This document shows, one piece after another, positions 23,713 through 31,651 of a stretch of 64,000 nucleotides of DNA. How positions within the stretch are numbered: the first letter of the stretch is position 1; the number at the start of each line of letters is the position of its first letter. The notes under the pieces are model-generated. The model had not been told where the DNA came from. It saw only the letters and a program-made list of their open reading frames with translations, and did no database searches. Position numbers and translations under genes: made by a program. The stretch lies in the NCBI GenBank assembly GCA_964471115.1, contig CAYYFE010000008.1:1-64000 (forward strand), in the 5' to 3' direction. This stretch comes from SYFT01 sp964471115. Its GTDB lineage: Bacteria > Acidobacteriota > Vicinamibacteria > Vicinamibacterales > SCN-69-37.

Positions 23713-24885
23713 TCACGGCCGGGCGTTCAGGGGTGCGGGGACACCCCCGAGAAAGGTCGATTCCACCTGCAGGCTCGGGGACAACACCGTGAGATCGGCC
23801 AGATACCCTGGGACGAGAGCCCCCTGGTGGACCAGGCCCAGCTCGCGGGCCGGCGTCGTCGCGCACAGGGTGGCCGCGTCGATCAGGGACTGGCCCGCGC
23901 GTGACACCAGCGTGGCGAACACGCGGTCCATCGTGGCGACGCTGCCGGCCAGGGTCCCGTCATCCAGCACGGCGGTGTCGCCAACGGTGATGCGGTGTCC
24001 GCCCAGGCGCGCGCACGAGCCCTTCGGCAAGCCGGAGCCGGCCGTGCCGTCGGTGATGGCCATGACGCGGGACCGGCCCTTGGCGGCGATGGCGATGCGC
24101 ACGGCCGCGGGATGGACGTGCACGCCGTCGCCGATGATCTCGGCGGCGATCTCGTCGCGCTCGAGCACGGCGCCCACCAGGCCCGGCTCGCGGTGGGTCA
24201 TCGGCGACATGCGGTTGAACAGGTGTGTGGCGTGCCGCGCGCCGGCCTCGATGGCCTCGACGGCCTGGTCGTACGTGGCGCCCGAGTGGCCCAGCGACAC
24301 GCGAATGCCCGCGTCGATGGCCGCGCGCAGCAGCGCCATGCCGCCCGGAATCTCCGGCGCCATCGTGAGGATGCCGACGTCAGGGCGGAAAAGGGTTTCG
24401 GGTAGGGTTTCCCAACAAGGCCCGGCGGAAACCCTACCCGAAACCCATTCCGCCGGTTGCGCGCCGCGGTAGTCGGGATTGATGAAACCGCTTTCGATGT
24501 GCGCGGGCAGGACGCGCGCGGCACCGACCTCCGGCGTCACGCGCGCGGCGCCGACGGCGCCGAGAAACATGGACAACGTCTCAGGCGAACACGCGACGGA
24601 AGTCGGGCAAAACGCCGTCACGCCAAACCTCGGCAGCGCGCGCGCGACACGCCGGACGGCGTCGGCATCGTCCATCACGTCGGCGCCCAACACACCGTGG
24701 ACATGCACATCGATGAAACCCGGGACGACCACGCGGCCGCTGAGATCGTGCAGGGCTTCGCCGGGCCCGGGGGCGAACGGACCGGTCACCAGGTCGGCGA
24801 TGCGATCGCCTTCGATGACCAGCGTCTGATTGGAAACAATACGATCGGGGAGGACGAGGTCGGCGCCTGTGAGGAACCGTCGCAC
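23713..24885 (-). CDS. nagA: N-acetylglucosamine-6-phosphate deacetylase
   Basis: A 390-residue amidohydrolase that releases acetate from GlcNAc-6-phosphate in amino-sugar or peptidoglycan recycling. Metal and active-site features are DVHVHG (H61, H63), HIESGF (E131, replacing the common HLEGPF), GHSGATYDQ and ITDGTAGSG. Residues 144-168 (AEWVSGRVSAG and on) are encoded by palindromic element A in frame and replace a variable loop before LTMAPE. The start GTG follows immediately after the fabI stop. No kinase or PTS gene for amino sugars is nearby. Confidence 0.9.
   Translation of the reverse strand: MRRFLTGADLVLPDRIVSNQTLVIEGDRIADLVTGPFAPGPGEALHDLSGRVVVPGFIDVHVHGVLGADVMDDADAVRRVARALPRFGVTAFCPTSVACSPETLSMFLGAVGAARVTPEVGAARVLPAHIESGFINPDYRGAQPAEWVSGRVSAGPCWETLPETLFRPDVGILTMAPEIPGGMALLRAAIDAGIRVSLGHSGATYDQAVEAIEAGARHATHLFNRMSPMTHREPGLVGAVLERDEIAAEIIGDGVHVHPAAVRIAIAAKGRSRVMAITDGTAGSGLPKGSCARLGGHRITVGDTAVLDDGTLAGSVATMDRVFATLVSRAGQSLIDAATLCATTPARELGLVHQGALVPGYLADLTVLSPSLQVESTFLGGVPAPLNARP
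24384..24454. repeat. Palindromic element A, copy 2 (inside nagA)
   Basis: Arms 24384-24412 and 24427-24454 pair over a perfect 20-base core (GGGTTTCGGGTAGGGTTTCC and its complement) plus a GGCGGAA flank with one extra base, around a 14-base loop. The core shares TTTCGGGTAGGGTTT with the element at 3876-3943. It is translated within nagA without a stop. Confidence 0.85.
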
Positions 24886-25659
24886 CTACACGCCCATCGC
24901 GTGGAACCCGCCGTCGACCAGCAGCACTTCGGCGGTGATGCCGCGGCCGCCCGGTCCCAGCAGGAACACAGCGGTGTCGGCCACCTCGCTGGTATCCACG
25001 GTGCGTCGCAGCGGCGCGCGATCGCGATACGTCTGCAGGATGCCGGAAAACCCGGAGATCCCCGACGCCGCCAGCGTCTTGATCGGCCCGGCCGAGATGG
25101 CGTTGACCCGGATGCCCTGCGGCCCCAGATCGCTGGCCAGGTACCGCACCGACGCCTCGAGCGCGGCCTTCGCCACGCCCATGACGTTGTAGTTGGTGAA
25201 CACCCGCTCGGAGCCCAGATAGGTCAGCGTCACGATGGAGCCGCCCCCGCGCGCCGCCATCAGCGGCGCGGCGCGACGCGACAACGCGACCAGCGAATAC
25301 GCGCTCACGTCGAGCGCGATGCGGAAGCCTTCACGCGAGGTCTGCACGAACGGCGCGGCCAGGTCTTCGCGCAGCGCATACGCGGCGCCGTGCACCATGA
25401 AGTCGAGCCCGCCGTGTTGCTGCGCGATCGAGGCGAACAACGCATCCATCTGCGCGTCGTCGGTCACGTCACAGGGCAACACGGTGGCGTTGGGCAGCGT
25501 GGCCGCCAGTTCACGCACGTTTTCTTCGAGCCGTTCGCCGGCGTACGTCAGGATGAGCGCGGCGCCTTCGGCAGCGGCCGCCTGCGCGATTGCCCAGGAG
25601 ATGGACCGCTTGTTGGCCACGCCAACGATGAGGCCAACCTTGTCGGTGAATTGAGCCAT
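24886..25659 (-). CDS. fabI: Enoyl-[acyl-carrier-protein] reductase (NADH), FabI
   Basis: A 257-residue short-chain dehydrogenase-like enzyme for the last step of each fatty-acid elongation cycle. The FabI-type glycine segment GVANKRSISWAIA, the catalytic Y-x6-K pair (Y157 and K164), LTYLGSERV and the C-terminal DGGFHAMG are all present. The order fabI-nagA is unusual; there is no gap between the fabI stop and the nagA start, so the two are probably co-translated. Target of triclosan-type inhibitors in other bacteria. Confidence 0.95.
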   Translation of the reverse strand: MAQFTDKVGLIVGVANKRSISWAIAQAAAAEGAALILTYAGERLEENVRELAATLPNATVLPCDVTDDAQMDALFASIAQQHGGLDFMVHGAAYALREDLAAPFVQTSREGFRIALDVSAYSLVALSRRAAPLMAARGGGSIVTLTYLGSERVFTNYNVMGVAKAALEASVRYLASDLGPQGIRVNAISAGPIKTLAASGISGFSGILQTYRDRAPLRRTVDTSEVADTAVFLLGPGGRGITAEVLLVDGGFHAMGV

Positions 25660-25673
25660 GTGGTGATCGGAAA

Positions 25674-26324
25674 TCAGTTGGTGGGACGGGGCTTCTTGTG
25701 GCGACGCCGACGGCGACCGCCGCCGGGGCGCTGGCCGTTGGGCGCGCCGGGCTGAGCTTCTCCTCGGACACCGCCTCGGCCATTGGGCCGGTCGTGACCG
25801 TTGGCGCCATTGCCGGGCTCGTGCACCCCGCCGTTGCGGAAGAAGTGCGACCCGCGCACGTTCCGCTGATGCATGGTGAATTCGGGGATGGGCCTGGGAG
25901 CCGGGGCCTCGGTGCGAGGCAGGGTGGCGCGAATCAGTGTGCGGTGGAGGGTCCAGCTTTCGTCGACGGGCGGAGGCGCCTGAGGCGGCGGCGCCGCGGC
26001 GGCTGGTGGTTCGTCGGCGACGGCCACCGCCACGGCCACGGCGGCGGCAACGACCGGAGCCGGCGGGGCCACCGCGGGTCTGGCCGCCGGTTCGCCCCCG
26101 GTCACGTTGGCCAGCACCTGCTCATAGAGTTGGGCCGTCATGTCCTTCTTCTTTCGAACCGGCACTTTGCCGCCCTTGAAGACATGTTCGGCATCACACG
26201 TCGTGCAACGTGTCTGCCGTATCTCCTGGTCGACGATGGCCACGATGGCGTGGTTGGTAAGGCGTCGTTCCCGTGGGCAGTAATCGTCCACAAGATCGCC
26301 CAAGCGCAATGGGCGCTGTTCCAT
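25674..26324 (-). CDS. Zinc-ribbon protein with low-complexity middle and basic tail
   Basis: A 216-residue protein of unknown function. Residues 14-46 contain CPRERR and CTTCDAEHVF, a probable zinc ribbon. A Pro/Ala/Val-rich linker (~80-125) follows, and the C-terminus ends in GGGRRRRRHKKPRP, which could bind RNA or DNA. The charged ends and disordered middle suggest a nucleic-acid-associated factor. It lies 14 bases upstream of fabI on the same strand. Not assigned to a named family. Confidence 0.6.
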   Translation of the reverse strand: MEQRPLRLGDLVDDYCPRERRLTNHAIVAIVDQEIRQTRCTTCDAEHVFKGGKVPVRKKKDMTAQLYEQVLANVTGGEPAARPAVAPPAPVVAAAVAVAVAVADEPPAAAAPPPQAPPPVDESWTLHRTLIRATLPRTEAPAPRPIPEFTMHQRNVRGSHFFRNGGVHEPGNGANGHDRPNGRGGVRGEAQPGAPNGQRPGGGRRRRRHKKPRPTN

Positions 26325-26427
26325 TCGTTCTGTGACTCCCGTTTGAGCGTCCGCCTGAAACCAAGGTCTGACTAGACCTCAAAGCGACATACATCAGGCG
26401 TTCGAGCAGGTCGCTGGAGGATAACCC

Positions 26428-28428
26428 CTAGCCCGCCTGCCGGTCAAGCCAGCGCAGGGCTGCCTCCAGATCGGGGTCCCTTCCCTGCCGCAGGGCAACC
26501 GGATCCAGGGCGACCGGCTCGTCGGGCACCACACCGACACCCTCGAGCCGGCGTCCGTCGGCGGTCAGGAAATCACCCACCACATACATGAGCAGGTCGC
26601 CGCCGGTCAGCCGCCTGGTGGACGCCGGCAGCACCTGTCCCGCCGTCGCGCGGCCGAACACCCGGGCTCGTCGAACGCTTTGCAGACCCCCGGCGAAACA
26701 CTCGGACGCCGAGGCGGTGAGTTCGTCGACCAGAATCGCCACGGGGCCGCTGAAGGGCACGACCGGACGGCCATCGGCCATGACGATGCGCGGGTTGACC
26801 GGAAAGACGAGCTCGGAATCCCGCGTCACCATGCGGCCCAGGTTGACGGGTTCGCTGAACAGGTGTCCGGCCACGCCACGAATCATCGCCGCCAGGCCGC
26901 CCGGATTGCCGCGGAGGTCGAGCACCAGGCCGGAGGCCCGCCGGTGGCGATCCACGGCGTCGGCAATCGCGCCATTGGCGGACGCCATCCACACGTTGAA
27001 TCCGATCACGCCGACGGCACGCCCCTTCGGCGTCTCGATCGGGCGTTCGCTCACGCGCACATGAAACGGCGGCAGGTCGCCCAGCACGATCCGTTCGCCG
27101 GACGGCCGCACGCGCCGGACACGCACCTCGCGTTCCGCGCGGTCGTCTCGCACTCGCAACCGCACCTCGGAGCCGTCGGCACCCTGCAGGGCCCGCGACA
27201 CCCGGCGCCACACCTCCCAGACGCGCCGGCGCGCGTCGAGGTCAGCGGTGCCGGCCACCCAGCGATCCACGCCGCGGCCGTCGATCGACAGCAGCACCAG
27301 CCCCGGCGTCAGTCCTTCGCCGCGCGCCGCGTCCTCGACCGAGGTAATCACGACCGCGTCGCCGCTGAGCCGCGTGTCGATCGGCACCACCGCATCACCC
27401 GCCGGCACCGGCTCCCCATCGTCACTCGACGCCGACAGCAGCGCGAAGTGCGACTGTCCCAGCGTGGCGAGCATCTCGCGAATCACCGCGCGCGCCGCGG
27501 CGGGATCCACGGCGGACTCCACCTTCGGCCGCAGGGCGCTGCGCACGGTCGCCCAGTCGCGGCCGCCGAACGCCGGATCGTAGTAGGTGTCGCGAATCGT
27601 CGACCACGCCTCGTCAAACGCCGCGAGCGCGTCGACACGCCAGGGCTCATCCGTCTTCGGCGTCTTGATGAGGGCGCGAATGACGGCGGGCGGATCAAAT
27701 GCCGAGGCCGCGACGGCGTCGAAGGTCATCGATTCCACGATGAAGTGCTGCTCGATGCCCATGGACGCCTGCACCAGACGGCCCGGCTGACGGACGGCGC
27801 CGAACTGGCGGTAGTCACGCAGCATGATGCGGCTGGGCACCTTGCCAATGGGCGTGTCGCTTTCGCCTTCCGATCCGAGAAGCAGGCCCGTCTCGACGTC
27901 GTAGAACTCGTCGCGCGGCGCGCCCGAGACAAATCGCACCGCGACCTTGTAGGCCGGGCGTCCGTCAAAGGTCACGCGTTCAACGGTGCGCGCCTCAGCC
28001 ACCAGCGACGGCGGGTGCAGCAGCGCATCGAACTGGGCGTCGCGCTTCATTTCGTCGAGCGGGCCGCCGGTGACCAGCGACGGTCCCACCATCGGATCGA
28101 TCAGCCAGCCAATCTGGCCGTTGTAGCCGCTTTCAGCTTTGCCGAGGCCCGCCAGATCCATGCGGATCAGCAGACGATCCGGCCTGGCCGCAAGGATTTC
28201 GAACGTGCCGCGCATGCCCTGCGCGGGCAGTTCGGTCGTCCCGGTGGCGCGCATCGAGGTCAACGCGCGCCAGGCCGGCTCGCCGCCAATGGCCGCCACG
28301 TGTTTCGCCACCAGATCGGCGGCGCTGGGCAGCGCGGTCTGTTCGCGAGCGGTCACCGCCCACGATGAGATGGCGACCAGCGTCACCGTCAGGATCCCGG
28401 CGGCGCGCCGCCGTGTTCGTGTCAACAT
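26428..28428 (-). CDS. S41-family (tail-specific/tricorn-like) serine protease, exported
   Basis: A 666-residue protein with a signal peptide (to about residue 28). An N-terminal ~230-residue region starts AADLVAKHVAAIGGEPAWRAL, resembling lipoprotein-sorting-like domains of acidobacterial secreted proteins. Then come a helical domain, a PDZ-like region (EGLTPGLVLLSIDGRGVDRW) and the S41 core. The nucleophile Ser is in TASASECFAGGLQ near residue 572, after LVLDLRGNPGG. Probably a periplasmic peptidase. It is divergent from the beta-propeller gene, with 38 bases between start codons. Confidence 0.85.
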   Translation of the reverse strand: MLTRTRRRAAGILTVTLVAISSWAVTAREQTALPSAADLVAKHVAAIGGEPAWRALTSMRATGTTELPAQGMRGTFEILAARPDRLLIRMDLAGLGKAESGYNGQIGWLIDPMVGPSLVTGGPLDEMKRDAQFDALLHPPSLVAEARTVERVTFDGRPAYKVAVRFVSGAPRDEFYDVETGLLLGSEGESDTPIGKVPSRIMLRDYRQFGAVRQPGRLVQASMGIEQHFIVESMTFDAVAASAFDPPAVIRALIKTPKTDEPWRVDALAAFDEAWSTIRDTYYDPAFGGRDWATVRSALRPKVESAVDPAAARAVIREMLATLGQSHFALLSASSDDGEPVPAGDAVVPIDTRLSGDAVVITSVEDAARGEGLTPGLVLLSIDGRGVDRWVAGTADLDARRRVWEVWRRVSRALQGADGSEVRLRVRDDRAEREVRVRRVRPSGERIVLGDLPPFHVRVSERPIETPKGRAVGVIGFNVWMASANGAIADAVDRHRRASGLVLDLRGNPGGLAAMIRGVAGHLFSEPVNLGRMVTRDSELVFPVNPRIVMADGRPVVPFSGPVAILVDELTASASECFAGGLQSVRRARVFGRATAGQVLPASTRRLTGGDLLMYVVGDFLTADGRRLEGVGVVPDEPVALDPVALRQGRDPDLEAALRWLDRQAG

Positions 28429-28466
28429 GGAATCTCCACGATGATCATAGACGGGAGACGCATCTG

Positions 28467-29759
28467 ATGACGCGCATCTGGTTGCCGATGGCGGCGTTGG
28501 CGCTGGCGCTGGCCGGGCCGCTGCCGGTTCACACCCAGGCGACGGTGCCGCCCGGCGACTGGCCGCAGTGGCGGGGACCGAACCGTGACGGCGTCTCCGC
28601 CGAGACCGGCCTTCTGCAGTCGTGGCCTGACGGCGGACCCCGCAAGATCTTTCAAGCGTCCGGCATGGGCAGCGGGTTCTCCAGTCTGGCGGTCACCGGG
28701 GGGCGCATTTACACGCTGGGCGATCGCCGCGATGGGCAATACGCGCTCGCGTTTGCCGCCGGCGACGGCAGCCCGGTGTGGGCCACCCGGGTCGGTGGGC
28801 CACACATCGATCAGTACGGTGGCCCGCGATCGACACCCACCGTGGACGGCGACCGTGTGTACGTGACGAGCACCGACGGCGACCTGGTGGCGCTCGACGC
28901 GGCAACCGGCGCCGTACGGTGGCGCAAGCACCTGCCCCGCGACTTCGGCGCGCCCACACCCGGCTGGCAGTTTTCCGAGTCGCCGCTGGTGGACGGCGAT
29001 CGCGTGGTCATTACGCCGGGTTCGCGACGCGCCGCCATGGTCGCCATGAACAAGATGACCGGCGAGGAAATCTGGCGCGCGGCGATGCCCTCGCTCGGCA
29101 GCAACGGGCTTGACGGCCCCGACTACTCGTCGGTCGTCATTTCGAACGGTGGCGGCGTGAAACAGTACGTGCGGCTGATGGGGCGCGGCGTGCTCAGCGT
29201 CCGGGCCAGCGATGGCTGGGTGCTGTGGGGCTACAACGACGTGGCGAACAACGTCGCGAACATCTCGACGCCTGTCATCAAGGACAACCTGGTGTTTGCC
29301 TCCACGGGGTATCAGACCGGCGCCGCGCTGCTGGAACTGTCGGCGGCGCCCGAAAATCGTGTCACCGCGCGCGAGCGGTATTTCCTGCAGAGCCGTGTCT
29401 TCCAGAACCACCACGGCGGCATGGTGCTGATCGGCGATCACGTCTACGCCGGGCACGGCCACAACCGCGGCACCCCCATCTGCCTCGAACTGGCGACCGG
29501 CCGCGTCGCCTGGGGCGGCGACATCCGCAACGCCGGTGAAGGCTCCGCCGCGGTGACGGCCGCCGACGGCCACGTGTACTTCCGCTACCAGAACGGCGTG
29601 ATGATGCTGATTGAAGCGACGCCGACCGCCTACCGGGAGAAGGGCCAGTTCCAGATCCCCAACGTGCGCAACCCCAGCTGGTCACACCCGGTCGTGGCCG
29701 GCGGCCGGCTGTACCTGCGTGAGCAGGATGTGCTGCATGTGTACGATGTCAGACGATAG
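28467..29759 (+). CDS. PQQ-like beta-propeller repeat protein, exported
   Basis: A 430-residue secreted protein with signal peptide MTRIWLPMAALALALAGPLPVHTQA, followed by WPQWRGPNRDG, the standard opening of this family. Propeller blades carry repeats such as DGDLVALDAATGAVRW and ELATGRVAWGG. There is no sign of PQQ-dehydrogenase catalytic residues, so it is a binding or structural propeller (BamB-like) of unknown partner. GGGAGA precedes the ATG. The stop lies at the edge of the heptamer array and assembly gap. Confidence 0.86.
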   Translation: MTRIWLPMAALALALAGPLPVHTQATVPPGDWPQWRGPNRDGVSAETGLLQSWPDGGPRKIFQASGMGSGFSSLAVTGGRIYTLGDRRDGQYALAFAAGDGSPVWATRVGGPHIDQYGGPRSTPTVDGDRVYVTSTDGDLVALDAATGAVRWRKHLPRDFGAPTPGWQFSESPLVDGDRVVITPGSRRAAMVAMNKMTGEEIWRAAMPSLGSNGLDGPDYSSVVISNGGGVKQYVRLMGRGVLSVRASDGWVLWGYNDVANNVANISTPVIKDNLVFASTGYQTGAALLELSAAPENRVTARERYFLQSRVFQNHHGGMVLIGDHVYAGHGHNRGTPICLELATGRVAWGGDIRNAGEGSAAVTAADGHVYFRYQNGVMMLIEATPTAYREKGQFQIPNVRNPSWSHPVVAGGRLYLREQDVLHVYDVRR

Positions 29760-29953
29760 GGCGGAGTGCGAAGTGCGGAGTGCGAAGTGCGGAGTGCGNN
29801 NNNNNNNNNNNNNNNNNNNNNNNNNNNNNNNNNNNNNNNNNNNNNNNNNNNNNNNNNNNNNNNNNNNNNNNNNNNNNNNNNNNNNNNNNNNNNNNNNNCG
29901 ATGTCAGACGATAGGGCGGAGTGCGAAGTGCGGAGTGCGAAGTGCGGAGTGCG
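29744..29953. other. Assembly gap (100 N) flanked by exact 55-base duplicate
   Basis: Bases 29744-29798 and 29899-29953 are identical over 55 positions, and the identity ends exactly at the Ns on one side. An overlap of 55 is a common de Bruijn k-mer size, so the contigs probably overlap here and the gap is artificial, or the repeat array has been collapsed. True distance and repeat number are unknown. Confidence 0.85.
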
Positions 29954-30009
29954 GAGCTTGCCCGCCGGAGCCTTGGCGCAGGCGGGTGCGAAGTGCGGAG
30001 TGCGGAGTG
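29916..30009. repeat. Heptamer array (AGTGCGA/AGTGCGG)n after the propeller gene
   Basis: Repeated AGTGCGA and AGTGCGG units occur here and, before the gap, at 29764-29798. They are interrupted by a hairpin-like insert (GCCCGCC ... GGCGGG). The same heptamer forms arrays at 34521-34597, 56431-56507, 56581-56624 and 57040-57125. Confidence 0.85.
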
Positions 30010-30012
30010 CGT

Positions 30013-30050
30013 GCGTAGCGCGGCACGGGGTGTGGGCCGCGAAGGGGTGC
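30013..30050. repeat. Degenerate GTAG-type REP-like element
   Basis: GTAG followed by CGCGGCAC and, after a GGGGTGT loop, GGGCCGCG forms an imperfect version of the hairpin seen at 11572-11680. It directly follows a heptamer array, as at 56535-56561. Confidence 0.45.
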
Positions 30051-30054
30051 TGAC

Positions 30055-30282
30055 GTGCTGAAGGGGACGCGAACGGCCATCGTGCACCGGATTCAGCCCA
30101 TCTCCATTCACGGGCAGGTCTCACTCGACGTGTTCTGGATCGATCCCGAGGATCCGGAGGGCGAAATCCGGCACGCGCGGGTGGGCGATGAATCCGCGCC
30201 GCGCAACATGCAGCCGGGCGATCGTGTGACGCTGCACTACCTGATGGGCATGGTCACCGAGATCACGCCGCTCGGCCACTGA
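30055..30282 (+). CDS. Small hypothetical protein, 75 residues
   Basis: Not recognised. GTG start; sequence rich in beta-type residues, ending QPGDRVTLHYLMGMVTEITPL, which suggests a small OB- or SH3-like barrel. It resembles HypC-like proteins loosely in size and ending but lacks their N-terminal Met-Cys, so that name is not used. It stands alone between a repeat cluster and a convergent MFS gene. Confidence 0.5.
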   Translation: MLKGTRTAIVHRIQPISIHGQVSLDVFWIDPEDPEGEIRHARVGDESAPRNMQPGDRVTLHYLMGMVTEITPLGH

Positions 30283-30300
30283 CGATGCAATAGACCGTTA

Positions 30301-30398
30301 TTCACAACGAGGCATGGAGGACTGGGAGGGCGCGGCCGTCCGGCGCGCCAACCCTGAGCCAGCCCGGCTCCTCCCAGTCCTCCAGTCCTCGCTGTGAA
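30301..30398. terminator. Long hairpin between convergent genes
   Basis: Arms 30301-30329 and 30370-30398 pair over 29 bases with three mismatches (inner stem GGAGGACTGGGAGG). The hairpin fills the gap between the 75-residue gene and the MFS gene, so it may end transcription from both sides. No U-tract is present; it may instead be a palindromic mobile element. Confidence 0.5.
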
Positions 30399-30401
30399 CC
30401 T

Positions 30402-31616
30402 CTAGCTCTTCTTTGTCTCGGGGATCGCGATCCAGAACACTGCCGCCAGCAGGTACGCCACTGCGGTGATTGACAGGGCCGACGGGTAGCCGCTGGACTG
30501 GACGAGGTCGCCCACCAGCCACGGCGCTGACGCGCTGGCGATGCGGCCGAAGTTGTAGGTGATCCCCTGCGCGGTCGCGCGCACAGCCGTGGGATACAGT
30601 TCAGCCGTCACGGCGCCGAAGCCGCTGAAGTAGCCGGTGCCGAAAAACGCCACCACGGGTCCCAGCGCCAGCAGCATCCACGGTGTGGGCGTATAGGCGT
30701 ACGCGAGCACCAGCACCGACGCCGACACCAGGTACCCGACATACGCGCGCCGCCGGCCCACCGCGTCCGCGATGTACCCGAACGTCACGTACCCGAACCA
30801 CATGCCGACCTGCATGACGATGATGAACCAGTTCATCGCGGCATTCGACAGGCCGATGCCGCCGGTATCGGGCGACGCGCGCAGGTAGGACGGAATCCAC
30901 GAGTTGAGCCCCCACCACGCGAACATCGTGCACGCGTTCATCAGCGTCACGGCGACCGTGATGCGCAGCATGCGGCCGCCCATCGCGTCCCACGTGGAGA
31001 TCCGCGCCGGCTTGGCGCGTTCTTCCACCCACACGGCCGGCTCCTCGACGCTGCGGCGGACCCAGAACGCATACAGCGCCGGCAGGACGCCCACAAAAAA
31101 CACCGCGCGCCAGTCGAGACCGGCCAGATCCTGGACGATCCAGTTGACGATGGCCGCCAGCGCGTAGCCGATCGCCCACGAACTCTGCATGAAGCCCATC
31201 GCCTTGCCGCGATGTTCGGGCTTCCACGTTTCAGACACGAGCGCGGCGCCGCTGGCCCACTCGCCGCCCATGCCCAGGCCGAGGAAGATGCGGAAGACCG
31301 CCAGTTGCGCCACGGTCTGGGCGAAACCACAGGCGGCGGTGAAGATCGAATACAGCAGGACGCTGAGCATCAGCGCGCGCGTGCGGCCCCAGCGGTCCGC
31401 CAGCACGCCGAACAGCAGACCGCCGGCCGCCGATGCGACGAGCGTCAGCGACTGCAGCTGGCCCGCCGTGCCCGCATCCATCCCGAGGTCGGCGCGCACC
31501 GACACCAGCACGAGCGCGTACAACATCACGTCGAATGAATCGAGCATCCATCCGAGCGACGCCGCCACCAGCGCCTTCTTCGCCGTCTTGTCCGCGCTCG
31601 TCCACCAGCTAAACAT
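30402..31616 (-). CDS. MFS transporter (sialate/aromatic-acid:proton symporter-like)
   Basis: A 404-residue major-facilitator protein with twelve predicted helices. The loop 2-3 motif GVLADRWGRTRAL and the N-terminal LGWMLDSFDVMLYAL fit the sialate/aromatic-acid symporter branch of the family. GLGMGGEWASGAALVSE in helix 4-5 is typical of that branch. It lies 35 bases downstream of the hydantoinase/oxoprolinase B gene on the same strand, so it probably imports the substrate of those enzymes. The substrate itself is unknown. Confidence 0.88.
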   Translation of the reverse strand: MFSWWTSADKTAKKALVAASLGWMLDSFDVMLYALVLVSVRADLGMDAGTAGQLQSLTLVASAAGGLLFGVLADRWGRTRALMLSVLLYSIFTAACGFAQTVAQLAVFRIFLGLGMGGEWASGAALVSETWKPEHRGKAMGFMQSSWAIGYALAAIVNWIVQDLAGLDWRAVFFVGVLPALYAFWVRRSVEEPAVWVEERAKPARISTWDAMGGRMLRITVAVTLMNACTMFAWWGLNSWIPSYLRASPDTGGIGLSNAAMNWFIIVMQVGMWFGYVTFGYIADAVGRRRAYVGYLVSASVLVLAYAYTPTPWMLLALGPVVAFFGTGYFSGFGAVTAELYPTAVRATAQGITYNFGRIASASAPWLVGDLVQSSGYPSALSITAVAYLLAAVFWIAIPETKKS

Positions 31617-31625
31617 CAGTCACTT

Positions 31626-31651
31626 TCGCCACCTCGCCACCTCGCCACCAG
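31626..31651. repeat. Nonamer array (CGCCACCTC)x2.9
   Basis: Nearly three copies of CGCCACCTC lie between the MFS gene and hyuB-like gene. The same unit forms a much longer array at 56013-56107. Confidence 0.6.

Noticed and set aside
30055..30282. Hydrogenase chaperone HypC
   Set aside because: Lacks the N-terminal Met-Cys and family pattern, and no hydrogenase genes are nearby.
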